In this document: piece after piece, positions 11,295 to 20,866 of the stretch
Layout of the letters: each line of letters opens with the position of its first letter
Position numbering within the stretch: the stretch's first letter is position 1
Assembly: GCF_016865425.1 (NCBI RefSeq)
Contig: NZ_AP023355.1
Span: 3,098,198-3,162,197 of the forward strand
Direction: 5' to 3'
Origin: Actinocatenispora thailandica
Lineage (GTDB): Bacteria; Actinomycetota; Actinomycetes; Mycobacteriales; Micromonosporaceae
Length of the DNA: 64,000 nucleotides
Made by a program: the position numbers and the translations under genes
The notes under the pieces: model-generated
What the model saw: the letters and a program-made list of their open reading frames with translations, nothing else
Told to the model about the DNA's origin: nothing
The model's database searches: none

Positions 11295-12456
11295 TGGGCT
11301 GGACCTGGGGTACGACGACGACGGCGACGCCGCGATGCGCCCCGGCCGGCACCGGCGACGAAAGTCGGGCCGCGGCAAGTCGATGTTCGCGCTGATCCTG
11401 GTGGTCGTGCTGCTCGGGGTGCTGGGCGGCGGCGGTTACCTCGGATACCACGCGCTGCGCGGGTTCCTGGTCGCGCCCGACTACTCCGGCGCCGGGCACG
11501 GCTCGGTCCAGGTCCAGATCAAGACCGGCGACGGGCTGAGCGACATGGCCAACGCGCTGTACAAGAAGGACGTCGTGAAGAGCGCGAAGGCGTTCGTGGA
11601 CGCCTCCAACAAGAACCCGAACGCCACCGGCATCCAGCCCGGGTTCTACAAGCTGCACAAGCAGATGAAGGCGTCGCTCGCGGTCACCGCACTGCTGGAC
11701 CTGAAGAACCGGATCGCCACCAAGGTGACCATTCCCGAGGGCCTGACCATGAACGCGACGCTGAGCCGGCTCTCCAAGGGCTTGAAGCTGCCACTGTCGG
11801 ATCTGCAGAAGGCGGCGAAGGATCCGGCGGCGCTGGGCATCGACAAGGGCTGGTTCGACCGCGACGACCACAAGTCCGCGGCGAAGACGGTCGAGGGTTT
11901 CCTGTACCCGGACACGTACCTGTTCGACCCGGGCACGACCGCCAAGGACGCGCTGACCGAGATGGTCTCCCACTTCAAGAAGGCGGCTGCGGACAGCGGG
12001 CTGGACCGGCCGAAGGGCATCTCCCCGTACGAGGCGTTGATCGTGGCTTCGCTCGCGCAGGCGGAGGCCATCAACTCCGACATGCCGAAGGTGACCCGGG
12101 TGGTCTACAACCGGCTGGGCGACACCGCCCAGCCGTGGCTGCAGAAGCTGCAGTTCGACTCGACGACCAACTACTGGTTGGACCTGAAGGGCAAGGGCGC
12201 GAAGGACTCCAGCCAGCTGACCAGGGCCGAGCTCAACGATACGAGCAACCCGTACTCCACCCACGTCCATGCCGGGCTGCCGCCGGGGCCGATCGACAGC
12301 CCGGGTGCGACGGCGATGAAGGCCGCCGCGCATCCCGCGGACGGCAAGTGGGAGTACTTCGTCCGGATCGACAAGTCGGGCAAGTCGGCATTCGCGGTGA
12401 CCTACGACGAGCAGCGGGCCAACGAGCAGAAGGCGAAGGAGAACGGGGCCGGGTGA
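11287..12456 (+). CDS. mltG: Endolytic peptidoglycan transglycosylase MltG (YceG)
   Basis: 389 residues. A basic cytoplasmic N-terminus (RHRRRKSGRGK) precedes one transmembrane helix (about 32-53), then a LysM-like region and the YceG catalytic domain. MltG cuts nascent glycan strands near their reducing end and is thought to set chain length during growth. The family motif ASIVEKE appears as ASLAQAE. The second Glu, which aligns with the conserved catalytic position, is kept while the first is Gln. Later motifs VVYNRL and NPYSTHVHAGLPPGPI are typical. The start overlaps ruvX and the stop overlaps the aroE GTG (GTGA). Confidence 0.93.
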   Translation: MLDGLDLGYDDDGDAAMRPGRHRRRKSGRGKSMFALILVVVLLGVLGGGGYLGYHALRGFLVAPDYSGAGHGSVQVQIKTGDGLSDMANALYKKDVVKSAKAFVDASNKNPNATGIQPGFYKLHKQMKASLAVTALLDLKNRIATKVTIPEGLTMNATLSRLSKGLKLPLSDLQKAAKDPAALGIDKGWFDRDDHKSAAKTVEGFLYPDTYLFDPGTTAKDALTEMVSHFKKAAADSGLDRPKGISPYEALIVASLAQAEAINSDMPKVTRVVYNRLGDTAQPWLQKLQFDSTTNYWLDLKGKGAKDSSQLTRAELNDTSNPYSTHVHAGLPPGPIDSPGATAMKAAAHPADGKWEYFVRIDKSGKSAFAVTYDEQRANEQKAKENGAG

Positions 12457-13322
12457 GCGCTTCGCCGTCGCACCCGGCGCCGTCCGCCGCGGCACCCGCT
12501 CGACGCGTGGTACGGCACCGGGCCGCGGTGCTGGGCAGTCCGGTGCAGCACTCGCTGTCGCCGCTGATCCACAACGCGGGCTATGCGGCGGCCGGGCTGG
12601 CCGACTGGCGCTACGAGGCGCACCGCGTCGAGGCCGACCAGCTGGCCACGTTCGTCGCCGGCCTGGGCCCGGAGTGGGCCGGCCTGTCGCTGACGATGCC
12701 GCTCAAGCAGGTCGCGCTGCGGGTGGCCGACGAGGTGAGCGACACCGCACGGCTGCTCGGTGCGGCGAACACGCTGGTGCTGTCCGGTGGTACCTGGCGC
12801 GCCGACAACACCGACGCGCCGGGCCTGGTCGACGCGCTCGCGCGGGCCGGTACCGCCGCGGCCGAGCGGGTCGCGATCCTCGGCGCCGGTGGCACCGCCC
12901 GGGCCGGGCTGTACGCCGCGGCGAAGCTCGGCGCCACCGGTGTCACGGTGTACGCCCGCCGGTCCGCCGCGGTGGCCGAGCTGCGCGCCGCCGCCGAGCA
13001 GCTGGGGCTGGAGTTGCGGCACGCGGGGTTCGCCGATCCCGAACCGGCCGCTCGCGCCGACCTGGTGCTGTCCACGCTGCCGGCCGGCGCCGCCGACGCG
13101 TTCGCGGCCACGGTGCGGTGGCGGAGCGACGCTACCGTCTTCGACGTGCTGTACTCACCGTGGCCTACCGTGCTGGCCGCCGCCGCCGGCGTGGCCGGCG
13201 CCCGGGTGGTCGGTGGTCTGGAACTGCTGCTCGCCCAGGCGGTTCGCCAGTTCGAACAGTTCACCGGGGTGGCTGCGCCGACCGGGGCGATGCGCGCCGC
13301 GCTGTCGTCCGCTGCCGGCTGA
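12453..13322 (+). CDS. aroE: Shikimate dehydrogenase
   Basis: 289 residues. Catalyses NADPH-dependent reduction of 3-dehydroshikimate. Substrate-binding motifs are SPVQHSLSPLIHNAGY and SLTMPLK, whose Lys is catalytic. ADNTDAPG carries the conserved Asn-Thr-Asp. The Rossmann loop is AILGAGGTARAG. An Ala/Pro-rich N-terminal extension of about 20 residues precedes the core. The GTG overlaps the mltG stop by four bases. It opens the shikimate gene run in this window, followed by a prepilin peptidase and aroC-aroK-aroB-aroQ. Confidence 0.95.
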   Translation: MSASPSHPAPSAAAPARRVVRHRAAVLGSPVQHSLSPLIHNAGYAAAGLADWRYEAHRVEADQLATFVAGLGPEWAGLSLTMPLKQVALRVADEVSDTARLLGAANTLVLSGGTWRADNTDAPGLVDALARAGTAAAERVAILGAGGTARAGLYAAAKLGATGVTVYARRSAAVAELRAAAEQLGLELRHAGFADPEPAARADLVLSTLPAGAADAFAATVRWRSDATVFDVLYSPWPTVLAAAAGVAGARVVGGLELLLAQAVRQFEQFTGVAAPTGAMRAALSSAAG

Positions 13323-13331
13323 GGCGATCGG

Positions 13332-14012
13332 GTGCTGACCGTCTCGCTGGCGGCGTTGGGGTGTGCCGCCGCCGGTGCCGCGGTCGGTCCGGCGCTGGCC
13401 GCGACCGCGGCCCGGTTGCCGGGGGTCAACGCCGGCGGCCGGCGCACCGCCGTGATGTGCCTGCTGACCGCGGTGGCGTTCGGCGGCGTCGCGGTCGGGC
13501 TGGTCCCCGACCCGGTCCGGCGGTACGGGCTGCCCGCGTTCCTGGTGCTCGCGGCGGCCGGGGTGCTGCTGTGCGTCATCGACGCGGACCTGCGCCGGCT
13601 GCCCGATGCGATCACCCTGCCGGCCTACCCGGTGGTCGCGGCGCTGCTCGCGGTGGCCAGCGCGATCGACGGCGGCCCGGGCGCCGCGGAGCTGCTCCGG
13701 GCGGGCATCGGCGCGGTCGCCGCGGCCGGGCTCTATCTGCTGCTGTGTCTCGCACCCGGTTCGCAACTGGGGTTCGGCGACGTGAAGCTGGCCGGCCTGC
13801 TCGGCCTCGCGCTGGGCTGGCTGTCCTGGTCGACGCTCGCGGTCGGCGTGGTCCTCGGTTTCGGCTACGGCGGCGGGTACGCGCTGCTGCTGCTCGCCTC
13901 GCGGCGGGCCGGGTTGCGCACCCGCATCCCGTTCGGCCCGGCCATGCTCGCCGGTGCGCTGACCGCGGTACTGGCCGGGGACTGGCTCGCCGCCGGATAT
14001 CTGGCGTTCTGA
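13332..14012 (+). CDS. A24-family prepilin peptidase
   Basis: 226 residues and strongly hydrophobic (about seven or eight membrane segments). The two catalytic aspartates of type IV prepilin/preflagellin peptidases are visible in [15 protein letters not shown] and GFGDVKLAG (GxGDxK motif). The N-terminal Cys-rich methylation domain of PilD is absent, as is usual in actinobacteria. It would cleave leader peptides of Tad/Flp or type IV pilins or competence pseudopilins, but no such genes are in the window. The GTG lies nine bases after aroE. Its place inside the aro cluster is conserved in actinobacteria without a known functional reason. Confidence 0.88.
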   Translation: MLTVSLAALGCAAAGAAVGPALAATAARLPGVNAGGRRTAVMCLLTAVAFGGVAVGLVPDPVRRYGLPAFLVLAAAGVLLCVIDADLRRLPDAITLPAYPVVAALLAVASAIDGGPGAAELLRAGIGAVAAAGLYLLLCLAPGSQLGFGDVKLAGLLGLALGWLSWSTLAVGVVLGFGYGGGYALLLLASRRAGLRTRIPFGPAMLAGALTAVLAGDWLAAGYLAF

Positions 14013-14127
14013 CCCGCGTTCCTGGCCGCCCCGGCCCGGCTCGGCCGTCCCGGAGGCGCTGCCGGGGCCGCCGGCGGCCCGCCCTGCGGGACCGGTACGC
14101 CTCTGGTCACCGCCACGAACGCGGTCC

Positions 14128-15324
14128 GTGACAGACTCTCTGGTTGTGTTGCGTTGGTTGACTGCCGGGGAATCGCACGGGCCCGCTCTGGTCGGCATCC
14201 TGGAGGGTGTGCCGGCCGGGGTCGAGCTGACCAGTGCCGAAATCGCGTCCGAGCTGGCCCGCCGCCGCCTGGGGTACGGCCGGGGCGCGCGGATGAAGTT
14301 CGAACAGGACGCCGTGGAGGTGATCGGCGGGCTGCGGCACGGGCGTACCCTGGGCAGCCCGTTCGCCGTGCGGGTCGGGAACACCGAGTGGCCCAAGTGG
14401 CAGCAGGTGATGAGCGCCGACCCGGTGAACGAGGCGGAGCTCGCCGGCCAGGCGCGCAACGCGCCGCTGAGCCGGCCTCGCCCCGGCCACGCCGACCTTG
14501 CCGGCATGCAGAAGTACGGGCACACCGACGCCCGGCCGATCCTGGAACGCGCCAGCGCCCGGGAGACCGCCGCCCGGGTGGCGCTGGGTACCGTCGCGAA
14601 GGCGCTGCTGGACCAGGCGCTCGGGGTGCGGCTGGTCTCGCACGTGGTGGAGATCGGCGCGGTCGCCGCGCCCACCGACCGGCTGCCCACCCCGGACGAT
14701 GCCGCCGGCATCGACGCCGATCCGATGCGCTGCCTGGACGCGGCGGCGTCGGCGGCGATGGTGGCCGAGGTGGACGCCGCCCGCAAGGACGCCGACACGC
14801 TCGGCGGGATCGTCGAGGTCGTCGCGTACGGGCTGCCGCCCGGTCTCGGCACCCACGTGCAGTGGGACCGGCGCCTCGATGCCCGGCTCGCCGCCGCCCT
14901 GATGTCGATCCAGGCGGTCAAGGGGGTGGAGGTCGGCGACGGGTTCGCCCAGGCCCGCAGCCGGGGTTCGGTGGCGCACGACGAGATGGACCCGACCGAG
15001 GAGGGCGTGCGGCGCCGCACCAACCGGGCCGGCGGAGTCGAGGGTGGCATGTCGATCGGCGAGCCGCTGCGGGTGCGCGCCGCGCTCAAGCCGATCTCGT
15101 CGCTCAACCGGGCGCTGTCCACCGTCGACGTGGCCACCGGCGAGCCGGCCACCGCGATCAACCAGCGCTCCGACGTGTGCGCCGTTCCGGCCGGCGCGGT
15201 GGTCGCCGAGGCGATGGTGGCGCTGGTGCTGGCGGACGCCGCGGTGGAGAAGTTCGGCGGCGACTCGGTGACCGAGCTGCGCCGCAACGTCGCCGCCTAC
15301 CGGAAGGAACTGGTGATCTCGTGA
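14128..15324 (+). CDS. aroC: Chorismate synthase
   Basis: Up to 398 residues. Converts EPSP to chorismate using reduced FMN. The three family signatures are present: [20 protein letters not shown] near the start, [28 protein letters not shown] in the middle, and [17 protein letters not shown] late. Family members usually begin M-L-R-W-L-T-A-G, which corresponds to the GTG at 14146 rather than the GTG at 14128. Neither has a clear ribosome site, so the start is uncertain by six codons. The stop overlaps the aroK GTG by four bases. Confidence 0.96.
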   Translation: MTDSLVVLRWLTAGESHGPALVGILEGVPAGVELTSAEIASELARRRLGYGRGARMKFEQDAVEVIGGLRHGRTLGSPFAVRVGNTEWPKWQQVMSADPVNEAELAGQARNAPLSRPRPGHADLAGMQKYGHTDARPILERASARETAARVALGTVAKALLDQALGVRLVSHVVEIGAVAAPTDRLPTPDDAAGIDADPMRCLDAAASAAMVAEVDAARKDADTLGGIVEVVAYGLPPGLGTHVQWDRRLDARLAAALMSIQAVKGVEVGDGFAQARSRGSVAHDEMDPTEEGVRRRTNRAGGVEGGMSIGEPLRVRAALKPISSLNRALSTVDVATGEPATAINQRSDVCAVPAGAVVAEAMVALVLADAAVEKFGGDSVTELRRNVAAYRKELVIS

Positions 15325-15908
15325 CCCCAGCCGCGGACCTCGCCGGCGGGGCGTCGACCGCACCCGAACCGGCCGGCGTACCGGGTGTCGACCGGCCGGT
15401 GTGCGTGCTGGTCGGCGCCCCCGGCGCGGGCAAGACCACGGTGGGCAGGCTGCTCGCCGCCCGGCTCGGCGTCGAGTTCGCCGACACCGACGAGCAGATC
15501 GAACGTGCCGCGGGCAAACCGATCTCGGACATCTTCGTCGACGACGGCGAGGAGCACTTCCGTTCGCTGGAGCGGGCCGCGGTCGCCGAGGCGCTGGCCA
15601 CCCGGCGCGGCGTGCTCGCGCTCGGCGGCGGCGCGGTGCTGGCCGGGGCCACCCGTGAGCTGCTGCTGGCCCACCTGGTGGTGTACCTGTCGGTCGAGCT
15701 GCCCGACGCCGCGAAACGCACCGGGCTGTCGGCGGCCCGGCCACTGCTTGCCATCAACCCCCGCGCGACGATGCGGCAGCTGCTCGCCGAGCGTCGCCCG
15801 CTCTACGAGGAGGTCGCCGACGTGGTGGTGCCCACCGACCGGATCGACGCCGAGCAGGTCACCGAGACGGTGCTGGCCGCCCTGAGCGACCTGCGGGCCC
15901 AGCCATGA
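15321..15908 (+). CDS. aroK: Shikimate kinase
   Basis: 195 residues. Phosphorylates shikimate with ATP. Walker [10 protein letters not shown] is at about residues 34-42, the shikimate/Mg aspartates are in FADTDEQIE, and [18 protein letters not shown] and the lid Arg in RPLL follow. An Ala/Pro-rich N-terminal extension of about 25 residues makes it longer than the typical 170 residues. The GTG overlaps the aroC stop and the end overlaps the aroB ATG, so aroC-aroK-aroB are translationally coupled. Confidence 0.95.
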   Translation: MTPAADLAGGASTAPEPAGVPGVDRPVCVLVGAPGAGKTTVGRLLAARLGVEFADTDEQIERAAGKPISDIFVDDGEEHFRSLERAAVAEALATRRGVLALGGGAVLAGATRELLLAHLVVYLSVELPDAAKRTGLSAARPLLAINPRATMRQLLAERRPLYEEVADVVVPTDRIDAEQVTETVLAALSDLRAQP

Positions 15909-16999
15909 CCGCGCCGACCACCCGGATCAAGGTGGCCGGCCCGGCGCCGTACGAGGTGCTCGTCGGCAGCGAGCTGCTCGACACGCTGCCGGACGCCCTG
16001 CCCGGTGCCGAACAGGTCGCGCTGGTGTTCGCGCCGCCGCTGGCCGCTCTGGTGGACCGGCTCGCCGAGGTGCTGGCCGCCTCCGGGCTCAAGCCGCTGC
16101 GCATCGAGGTGCCCGACGCCGAACACGGCAAGAGCGTCGCGGTGGCCGAGCAGTGCTGGGCGCAGCTGGGCCGCGCCGGGTTCACCCGAACCGACGCGGT
16201 GGTGGGTGTCGGCGGGGGAGCGGTGACCGACCTGGCCGGGTTCGTCGCGGCCTGCTGGCTGCGCGGGGTGCGGCTGGTCCAGGTACCGACCAGCCTGCTC
16301 GGCATGGTCGACGCGGCGATCGGCGGCAAGACCGGGGTGAACACGGCCGCCGGCAAGAACCTCGTCGGGGCGTTCCACCCGCCCGCCGCCGTGCTGTGCG
16401 ATCTCGCCACCCTGGCCACCCTCGACGCCGAGGAACTGACCGGCGGCATGGCCGAGGTGATCAAGTGCGGGTTCATCGCCGACCCGCGGATCCTGGAACT
16501 GGTCGAGGCCGATCCGGCCGCGGCCACCGACCCGGCCGGCCCGGTACTGCGCGAGCTGGTCGAACGGTCGGTGCGGGTCAAGGCGGACGTGGTCGGCGAG
16601 GACCTGCGCGAGTCCGGTCGGCGCATCATTCTCAACTACGGGCACACTCTCGGCCACGCGATCGAGCGGCACGAGGGGTACCGCTGGCGGCACGGCCACG
16701 CGGTCTCGGTCGGCCTGGTGTACGCGGCGCAGCTGGCCCGCCGTCGCGGCATGCTCGATGCCGCCACCGCCGACCGGCACGCCGCGGTGCTGTCCTCGGT
16801 CGGCCTGCCCACCCGGTACCGGGCGGACGCGTTCGACGCGCTGCTCCCGGCGATGCGGTTGGACAAGAAGGCGCAGGGCGGCACGCTGCGGTTCGTGCTG
16901 CTGGCCGGGCTGGCCGAGCCGGTCGTGGTGGCCGACCTGACCGAGCCCGAGCTGCGCGCCACCTATCTGGACGTCTGCGTACCGGAGGAGGATCGGTGA
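15905..16999 (+). CDS. aroB: 3-dehydroquinate synthase
   Basis: 364 residues. Converts DAHP to 3-dehydroquinate with NAD and a divalent metal. Visible are the NAD site [18 protein letters not shown], the conserved [21 protein letters not shown], and the metal ligands in [14 protein letters not shown] (Glu) and [13 protein letters not shown] plus [10 protein letters not shown] (His). The ATG overlaps the aroK stop (ATGA). Length and motifs are standard. Confidence 0.97.
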   Translation: MTAPTTRIKVAGPAPYEVLVGSELLDTLPDALPGAEQVALVFAPPLAALVDRLAEVLAASGLKPLRIEVPDAEHGKSVAVAEQCWAQLGRAGFTRTDAVVGVGGGAVTDLAGFVAACWLRGVRLVQVPTSLLGMVDAAIGGKTGVNTAAGKNLVGAFHPPAAVLCDLATLATLDAEELTGGMAEVIKCGFIADPRILELVEADPAAATDPAGPVLRELVERSVRVKADVVGEDLRESGRRIILNYGHTLGHAIERHEGYRWRHGHAVSVGLVYAAQLARRRGMLDAATADRHAAVLSSVGLPTRYRADAFDALLPAMRLDKKAQGGTLRFVLLAGLAEPVVVADLTEPELRATYLDVCVPEEDR

Positions 17000-17063
17000 C
17001 CGAGCGGCGAGCGCGCCCGGGGTGCTGGTGTCGCGGCGGCGCGGCGCCGGAGAGGTGGGGCCG

Positions 17064-17510
17064 GTGAACGCGGCGACGCGGCGGGTGGACGTGTTGAACG
17101 GGCCGAACCTGGGCCGGCTCGGCCATCGCGAACCGGACGTGTACGGCACCGAGAGCTACCCGGCGCTGGTCGCCGCGTGCGAGGCCACCGGCAGCGAGCT
17201 GGGGTTGGCGGTGACGGTGCGGCAGACCGACGCCGAACACGAGATGCTCGGCTTCCTGCACGAGGCGGCCGATGCCGGCGCCGCGGTGGTGCTCAACCCG
17301 GCCGCCTGGACGCACTACTCGGTGGCGGTCCGGGACGCCTGCGCGATGCTGACCGGCCCGCTGATCGAGGTGCACCTGTCGAACGTGCACGCCCGGGAGG
17401 CGTTCCGGCACACCTCGCTGATCTCGCCGATCGCGACCGGGGTGATCTGCGGCCTGGGCCTGGACGGCTACCGGCTGGCGCTGCGCCACCTGGCCGCCCG
17501 GCCGCGCTGA
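17064..17510 (+). CDS. aroQ: 3-dehydroquinate dehydratase, type II
   Basis: 148 residues, the usual size of the dodecameric type II dehydroquinase. The active-site loop tyrosine is in REPDVYG. The NPGAYTH motif is present as [15 protein letters not shown], and [17 protein letters not shown] carries the catalytic His. The GTG at 17064 is chosen because GAGGTGGGG lies just upstream (17052-17060). An earlier GTG at 17022 would add 14 unconserved residues. It ends the aro run. The enzymes for DAHP synthesis and EPSP synthase are not here. Confidence 0.94.
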   Translation: MNAATRRVDVLNGPNLGRLGHREPDVYGTESYPALVAACEATGSELGLAVTVRQTDAEHEMLGFLHEAADAGAAVVLNPAAWTHYSVAVRDACAMLTGPLIEVHLSNVHAREAFRHTSLISPIATGVICGLGLDGYRLALRHLAARPR

Positions 17511-17528
17511 ACGCCGGCCTGCCGGCGT
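17511..17528 (+). terminator. Hairpin at the end of the aro operon
   Basis: An 8-bp inverted repeat (ACGCCGGC / GCCGGCGT, two bases apart) begins at the base after the aroQ stop. Further GC-rich inverted repeats follow in the 135-bp gap to the convergent SRPBCC gene. There is no U tract, as is usual in this phylum. Confidence 0.45.
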
Positions 17529-17645
17529 GGCCCAGGCTGCCCGCTGCCCGCGTCGCGTCGCGGCCGGGCAGGCCGGGCACGCCGCGCCGGGCGTGACCGC
17601 GAGCGGCCGGCACGCCGGGCCGGCCGCCGGCCGGGGGTGGCGTGC

Positions 17646-18137
17646 TCAGCCGGCGCGCTGCGCGGCGGCGAGCCAGTCCGGCAGCCGGTCCAGGCAGTCG
17701 CGCCAGCCGCGTTCCTGGGCCGCCCGGTCCTCCTCGTCGACGCAGCCGGCGTGCTCCACGTCCAGCTCGGTGCCGTCGTCGGCCGGCGCCAGCCGTACCG
17801 TGACGGTGGCCGTCTCGTCGGCGCCTTCCCAGCACCAGGTGAACTCCAGCAGGGTCGGCTCGTCGACCCGCAGGTACTCGCCGCTGACGGCGGTGGTCAT
17901 GCTGCGGGACGCGGCGCCGACGATGCGGTACCGGCCGCCCTTGCGCGCGTCGGCGGTGACCCGGGGCGCGAGCCGGCGCGGCCAGAACCAGCCGGCCAGC
18001 GCGTTCGGGTCGGTGAAGGCACGCCAGACGAGTTCGGCCGGTGCGGTCACGGTCCGTCGGGTGCGGGCCGGCGGCACGGGACCTGCCTCACCGGCCGCGC
18101 TACCGGGCTCGTCGGACGCCGCCTGCGGCTGTGTCAT
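17646..18137 (-). CDS. SRPBCC / AHSA1-domain protein
   Basis: 163 residues. After a 25-residue Ala/Pro-rich start comes a START-like fold of the AHSA1 type: [19 protein letters not shown], a central GGRYRI strand, [36 protein letters not shown], and a C-terminal helix [17 protein letters not shown]. Such proteins bind hydrophobic ligands or co-chaperone; the ligand is unknown. The ATG has a strong ribosome site (AAGGAGGA, minus strand, about 18142-18149). It is convergent with aroQ and divergent from efp. Confidence 0.82.
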   Translation of the reverse strand: MTQPQAASDEPGSAAGEAGPVPPARTRRTVTAPAELVWRAFTDPNALAGWFWPRRLAPRVTADARKGGRYRIVGAASRSMTTAVSGEYLRVDEPTLLEFTWCWEGADETATVTVRLAPADDGTELDVEHAGCVDEEDRAAQERGWRDCLDRLPDWLAAAQRAG

Positions 18138-18315
18138 CGGTCCTCCTTACGATCCATCGTCGCGATCATGCCCCGATCGACCCTTACGGTCGAGTCGGGG
18201 GCCGCGGCGGGCCACCAGCCGCTCGGTAGACTTCCCAGGGTTTGCTGTACCAAGCCCGCCGCAACCCATCCCGCCGGAGTTCCCGGCATTCGAGACGAAA
18301 GAGACTTTCAAGCGT

Positions 18316-18873
18316 ATGGCCACCACGAATGACCTGAAGAACGGCCTGGTTCTCAACCTGGACGGGCAGCTGTGGACCGTCGTGGAGTTCCAGCACGTCA
18401 AGCCCGGCAAGGGCGGTGCGTTCGTGCGTACCACGCTGAAGAACGTGCTCAACGGCAAGGTCGTGGACAAGACGTTCAACGCCGGCACCAAGGTCGAAAC
18501 CGCCACCGTCGACAAGCGCACCATGCAGTACCTGTACGCGGACGGTGAGGACTTCGTGTTCATGGACTCGGAGAACTACGACCAGATCAACGTGCCCGGC
18601 AACACCGTCGGTGACGCCGCGAAGTACCTGCTGGACAACGCCGAGGTCACGATCGGCTTCCACGAGGGCACCGCGCTCTACATCGAGCTGCCCACCTCGA
18701 TCGAGGTCGAGGTCACCTACACCGAGCCGGGCATGCAGGGTGACCGCTCCACCGGCGGTACCAAGCCGGCCGAGGTGGCGACCGGGGCCAGCGTGCCGGT
18801 GCCGTTGTTCGTCAACATCGGCGACAAGATCAAGGTCGACACCCGCGACGGCCGTTACCTCGGCCGGGTCTGA
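18316..18873 (+). CDS. efp: Elongation factor P
   Basis: 185 residues, full length. EF-P binds between the P and E sites and relieves stalling at polyproline. The N-terminal KOW-like domain carries the loop [11 protein letters not shown], whose Lys is the residue modified in E. coli and equivalent to position 32-34. The OB domains follow ([15 protein letters not shown], ending [11 protein letters not shown]). No epm or ymfI-type modification genes are nearby. nusB starts two bases after the stop, the common efp-nusB pair. Confidence 0.97.
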   Translation: MATTNDLKNGLVLNLDGQLWTVVEFQHVKPGKGGAFVRTTLKNVLNGKVVDKTFNAGTKVETATVDKRTMQYLYADGEDFVFMDSENYDQINVPGNTVGDAAKYLLDNAEVTIGFHEGTALYIELPTSIEVEVTYTEPGMQGDRSTGGTKPAEVATGASVPVPLFVNIGDKIKVDTRDGRYLGRV

Positions 18874-18875
18874 GC

Positions 18876-19325
18876 GTGACGACGGTGACCGAATCCGACC
18901 CGGCGACCTCGGCGGGCATGTCCACCCGCACCAAGGCCCGCAAGCGCGCCCTCGACGTGCTGTACGAGGCCGACCTGCGCGGTGAGGATCCGCTCGCGGT
19001 GCTGCGCCGCCGGGTCGAATGGGCCGAGCCGCCGGTCCGCGCCTACACCGTGACCCTGGTCGAGGGGTACCAGCAGCACGCCGAGGAGATCGACCACCTG
19101 ATCGCGACGTACGCGCAGGGCTGGTCGCTGTCCCGGATGCCCGCGGTGGACCGCAATATCGCCCGGGTGGCGATCGTGGAGCTGGCGCACCGCGACGACA
19201 TCGACGACGCGGTGGCCATCAGCGAGGCGATCGAGCTGGCCACCGCGCTGTCCACGGACGAGTCGCCCAAGTTCGTCAACGGCCTGCTGGCCCGCATCGC
19301 CGAGGTCCTGCACACCCGGAGCTGA
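18876..19325 (+). CDS. nusB: Transcription antitermination factor NusB
   Basis: 149 residues, all-helical. Conserved elements are STRTKARKRALDVLYEAD at the start of the fold, LSRMPAVDRNIARVAIVEL in the centre, and INEAIELA-like AISEAIELATALSTDESPKFVNGLLARI at the end. It binds boxA with NusE and supports rRNA transcription. The GTG at 18876 gives a 14-residue tail before the conserved start; the ATG at 18918 is a possible alternative. A perfect 48-bp palindrome begins at the stop codon. Confidence 0.95.
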   Translation: MTTVTESDPATSAGMSTRTKARKRALDVLYEADLRGEDPLAVLRRRVEWAEPPVRAYTVTLVEGYQQHAEEIDHLIATYAQGWSLSRMPAVDRNIARVAIVELAHRDDIDDAVAISEAIELATALSTDESPKFVNGLLARIAEVLHTRS

Positions 19326-19372
19326 GCGCATGATGAAGGCGCCCGCGATCGCGGGCGCCTTCATCATGCGCT
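19325..19372. terminator. 48-bp perfect palindrome, bidirectional terminator between nusB and bldD
   Basis: Two 24-base arms are exact reverse complements with no spacer. The left arm runs 19325-19348 and the right arm 19349-19372, with GCGATCGC at the centre. The last base of the nusB stop codon is its first base. It lies between convergent nusB (+) and bldD (-), so a single hairpin could end both transcripts. There is no U run on either side. Confidence 0.75.
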
Positions 19373-19524
19373 GTGTGCACCATGCGCTCGAGGGACACGA
19401 GCGAGCCGAGCCTGATTCGATCCCTGGTGGGGCCGGGGCCCGGCATCGCGTGCTTCCGCACACGGGCCGGGCCCTCGGCGCGGTCCAGTGGACAGACCAG
19501 GCCGGCGCGGCGTCCCCGGCAGGC

Positions 19525-20013
19525 TCAGCCGCCGAACAGGGCGCGCGGGTCGGCGACCAGCACCCCCAGCTCGGTGAAGCGCTCCACCAGGCCGGACGGC
19601 GAGGTGTCGTACACGATGGCCAGCGCCCGCAGGTCGTCGGCCCGAATCGACAGCACCCGGCCGTTGTAGTCGCCGCGCTGCTGCTGGATGGCCCGCGCGT
19701 ACCGGGCGACGGGCGCCAGCTCGTCGGCGGTGTGCTCGTACAGCTGCTCCAGGTCCAGGACGATCTTGCCGGCCGACTCCTGCCGGGTGCCGCCGCCGTC
19801 GGGCAGCAGCTCCGCTACCGGAACCCGGTAGAAGTCGGCCAGCTCGGCCAGCCGAGCCACAGTGACGGCGCGGTCCCCACGCTCGTACGAACCGACCACC
19901 ACTGCCTTCCAGCGGCCGCCCGACTTCTCCTCCACCCCCTGCAGGGACAGCCCCTGCTGTTGGCGGATGGCGCGCAGTCGGGCGCCGAGGGACTTCGCGT
20001 ACTCAGACGGCAT
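19525..20013 (-). CDS. bldD: Developmental transcription regulator BldD
   Basis: 162 residues. The N-terminal XRE helix-turn-helix (residues 1-75) includes the near-invariant GRWKAVVVGSYERGDRAVTV. The C-terminal domain has the cyclic-di-GMP signature RxD-x8-RxxD: R113-G-D115, then R124-A-D-D127. In Streptomyces a c-di-GMP tetramer joins two BldD C-terminal domains and lets the dimer repress sporulation genes. All binding residues are present, so control by c-di-GMP is expected. The ATG at 20013 gives the conserved M-x-SEYAK start; an upstream in-frame ATG is rejected. The location between nusB and pyrR is conserved. Loose BldD-like half-sites (GTGAC at 20068, GTCAC at 20107) lie upstream. Confidence 0.95.
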   Translation of the reverse strand: MPSEYAKSLGARLRAIRQQQGLSLQGVEEKSGGRWKAVVVGSYERGDRAVTVARLAELADFYRVPVAELLPDGGGTRQESAGKIVLDLEQLYEHTADELAPVARYARAIQQQRGDYNGRVLSIRADDLRALAIVYDTSPSGLVERFTELGVLVADPRALFGG

Positions 20014-20119
20014 GCGCTGACTCCCACTCACATGGCCGAGGTCTCTCCCCAGCAATCGCTACGGAGCGTGACGGTATTCGGAAGGGCGACGGTCGGTCAA
20101 GTGCTGGTCACCCGAAAAC

Positions 20120-20198
20120 TTGCGTCAATTTGAGTGTTGGTACTGTTGAGCGCGCGTATGGCGTCCTTTAAGGCCCGTCCGGTGAGGCGGGGAAGGAG
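20120..20198 (+). promoter_or_regulatory. pyr operon promoter and PyrR-binding leader hairpin
   Basis: A plausible promoter is TTGCGT (20120-20125) with TACTGT (20141-20146), although the spacing is short at 15 bp. The leader then forms CCCG (20174-20177), loop TCCGGTGAGG (20178-20187), CGGG (20188-20191). The loop matches the PyrR recognition consensus UCCNGNGAGG known from Bacillus and from mycobacterial pyrR leaders. The downstream stem strand touches the ribosome site GGAAGGAG (20191-20198), nine bases before the pyrR ATG. UMP-bound PyrR would therefore block translation of pyrR and the coupled genes, as shown for Mycobacterium smegmatis. Binding here is inferred from the motif. Confidence 0.8.
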
Positions 20199-20206
20199 TC
20201 TGGAGT

Positions 20207-20866
20207 ATGACCGCACCACCCGCCGGCCTGCCCGAAGGCCGGCCGGATCATGATGCCGCGAACCGGTTGGATTCCGCCGAAGCGGCCGATCCCGGAAATC
20301 ATCGACCGATCCTGACCGGATCGGATCTGTCCCGCATCACCGCCCGGATCGCCCACCAGATCCTGGAGAAGACCCGCGGCGCCACCGACACGGTACTGCT
20401 CGGCATCCCGACCCGGGGTGTCCCGCTCGCCGCCCGGCTGGCCGACCGGATCGCCGCCTTCGAAGGCGTGCAGGTGCCGGTCGGCACCCTCGATGTCACG
20501 CTCTACCGCGACGACCTGCGGCTACAGCGCACCCGCGCGGTCGGCCCGACCGACCTGCCGCCCGGCGGTATCGACGGCAAGCGGGTCATCCTCGCCGACG
20601 ACGTGCTGTTCTCCGGCCGCACCGTCCGGGCTGCGCTGGACGCGCTGAACGACCTCGGCCGACCCAGCCAGGTGCAGCTCGCGGTGCTGGTCGACCGGGG
20701 CCACCGGCAGCTGCCGATCCGCGCCGACTACGTCGGCAAGAACCTGCCCACCTCGCTGGCCGAGAGCGTCCGGGTGCTGTTGCGCGAGGTCGACGGCGCC
20801 GACGCGGTGCTGCTCGCCGGCCCGAGCGAGGACACCGTACCGGCCGCCGGAGGGGAGCGCCGATGA
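20207..20866 (+). CDS. pyrR: PyrR, pyrimidine operon regulator / uracil phosphoribosyltransferase
   Basis: 219 residues. A type I PRTase fold with PRPP motif [13 protein letters not shown], the [10 protein letters not shown] loop and [22 protein letters not shown] typical of PyrR. An unconserved N-terminal extension of about 35 residues precedes [19 protein letters not shown]. PyrR binds a hairpin in pyr mRNA when UMP is high, and the hairpin is visible in its own leader. The stop overlaps the pyrB ATG (ATGA), so repression of pyrR translation would extend to pyrB. Confidence 0.95.
   Translation: MTAPPAGLPEGRPDHDAANRLDSAEAADPGNHRPILTGSDLSRITARIAHQILEKTRGATDTVLLGIPTRGVPLAARLADRIAAFEGVQVPVGTLDVTLYRDDLRLQRTRAVGPTDLPPGGIDGKRVILADDVLFSGRTVRAALDALNDLGRPSQVQLAVLVDRGHRQLPIRADYVGKNLPTSLAESVRVLLREVDGADAVLLAGPSEDTVPAAGGERR

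Noticed and set aside
11287-12456. MltG as inactive because ASIVEKE reads ASLAQAE
   Set aside because: The second Glu, which I take as the conserved catalytic position, is present, and I recall QAE as common in actinobacterial MltG.
20068-20111. BldD autoregulatory box upstream of bldD
   Set aside because: GTGAC and GTCAC half-sites are 34 bp apart, too far for the usual BldD palindrome; kept only as a remark.
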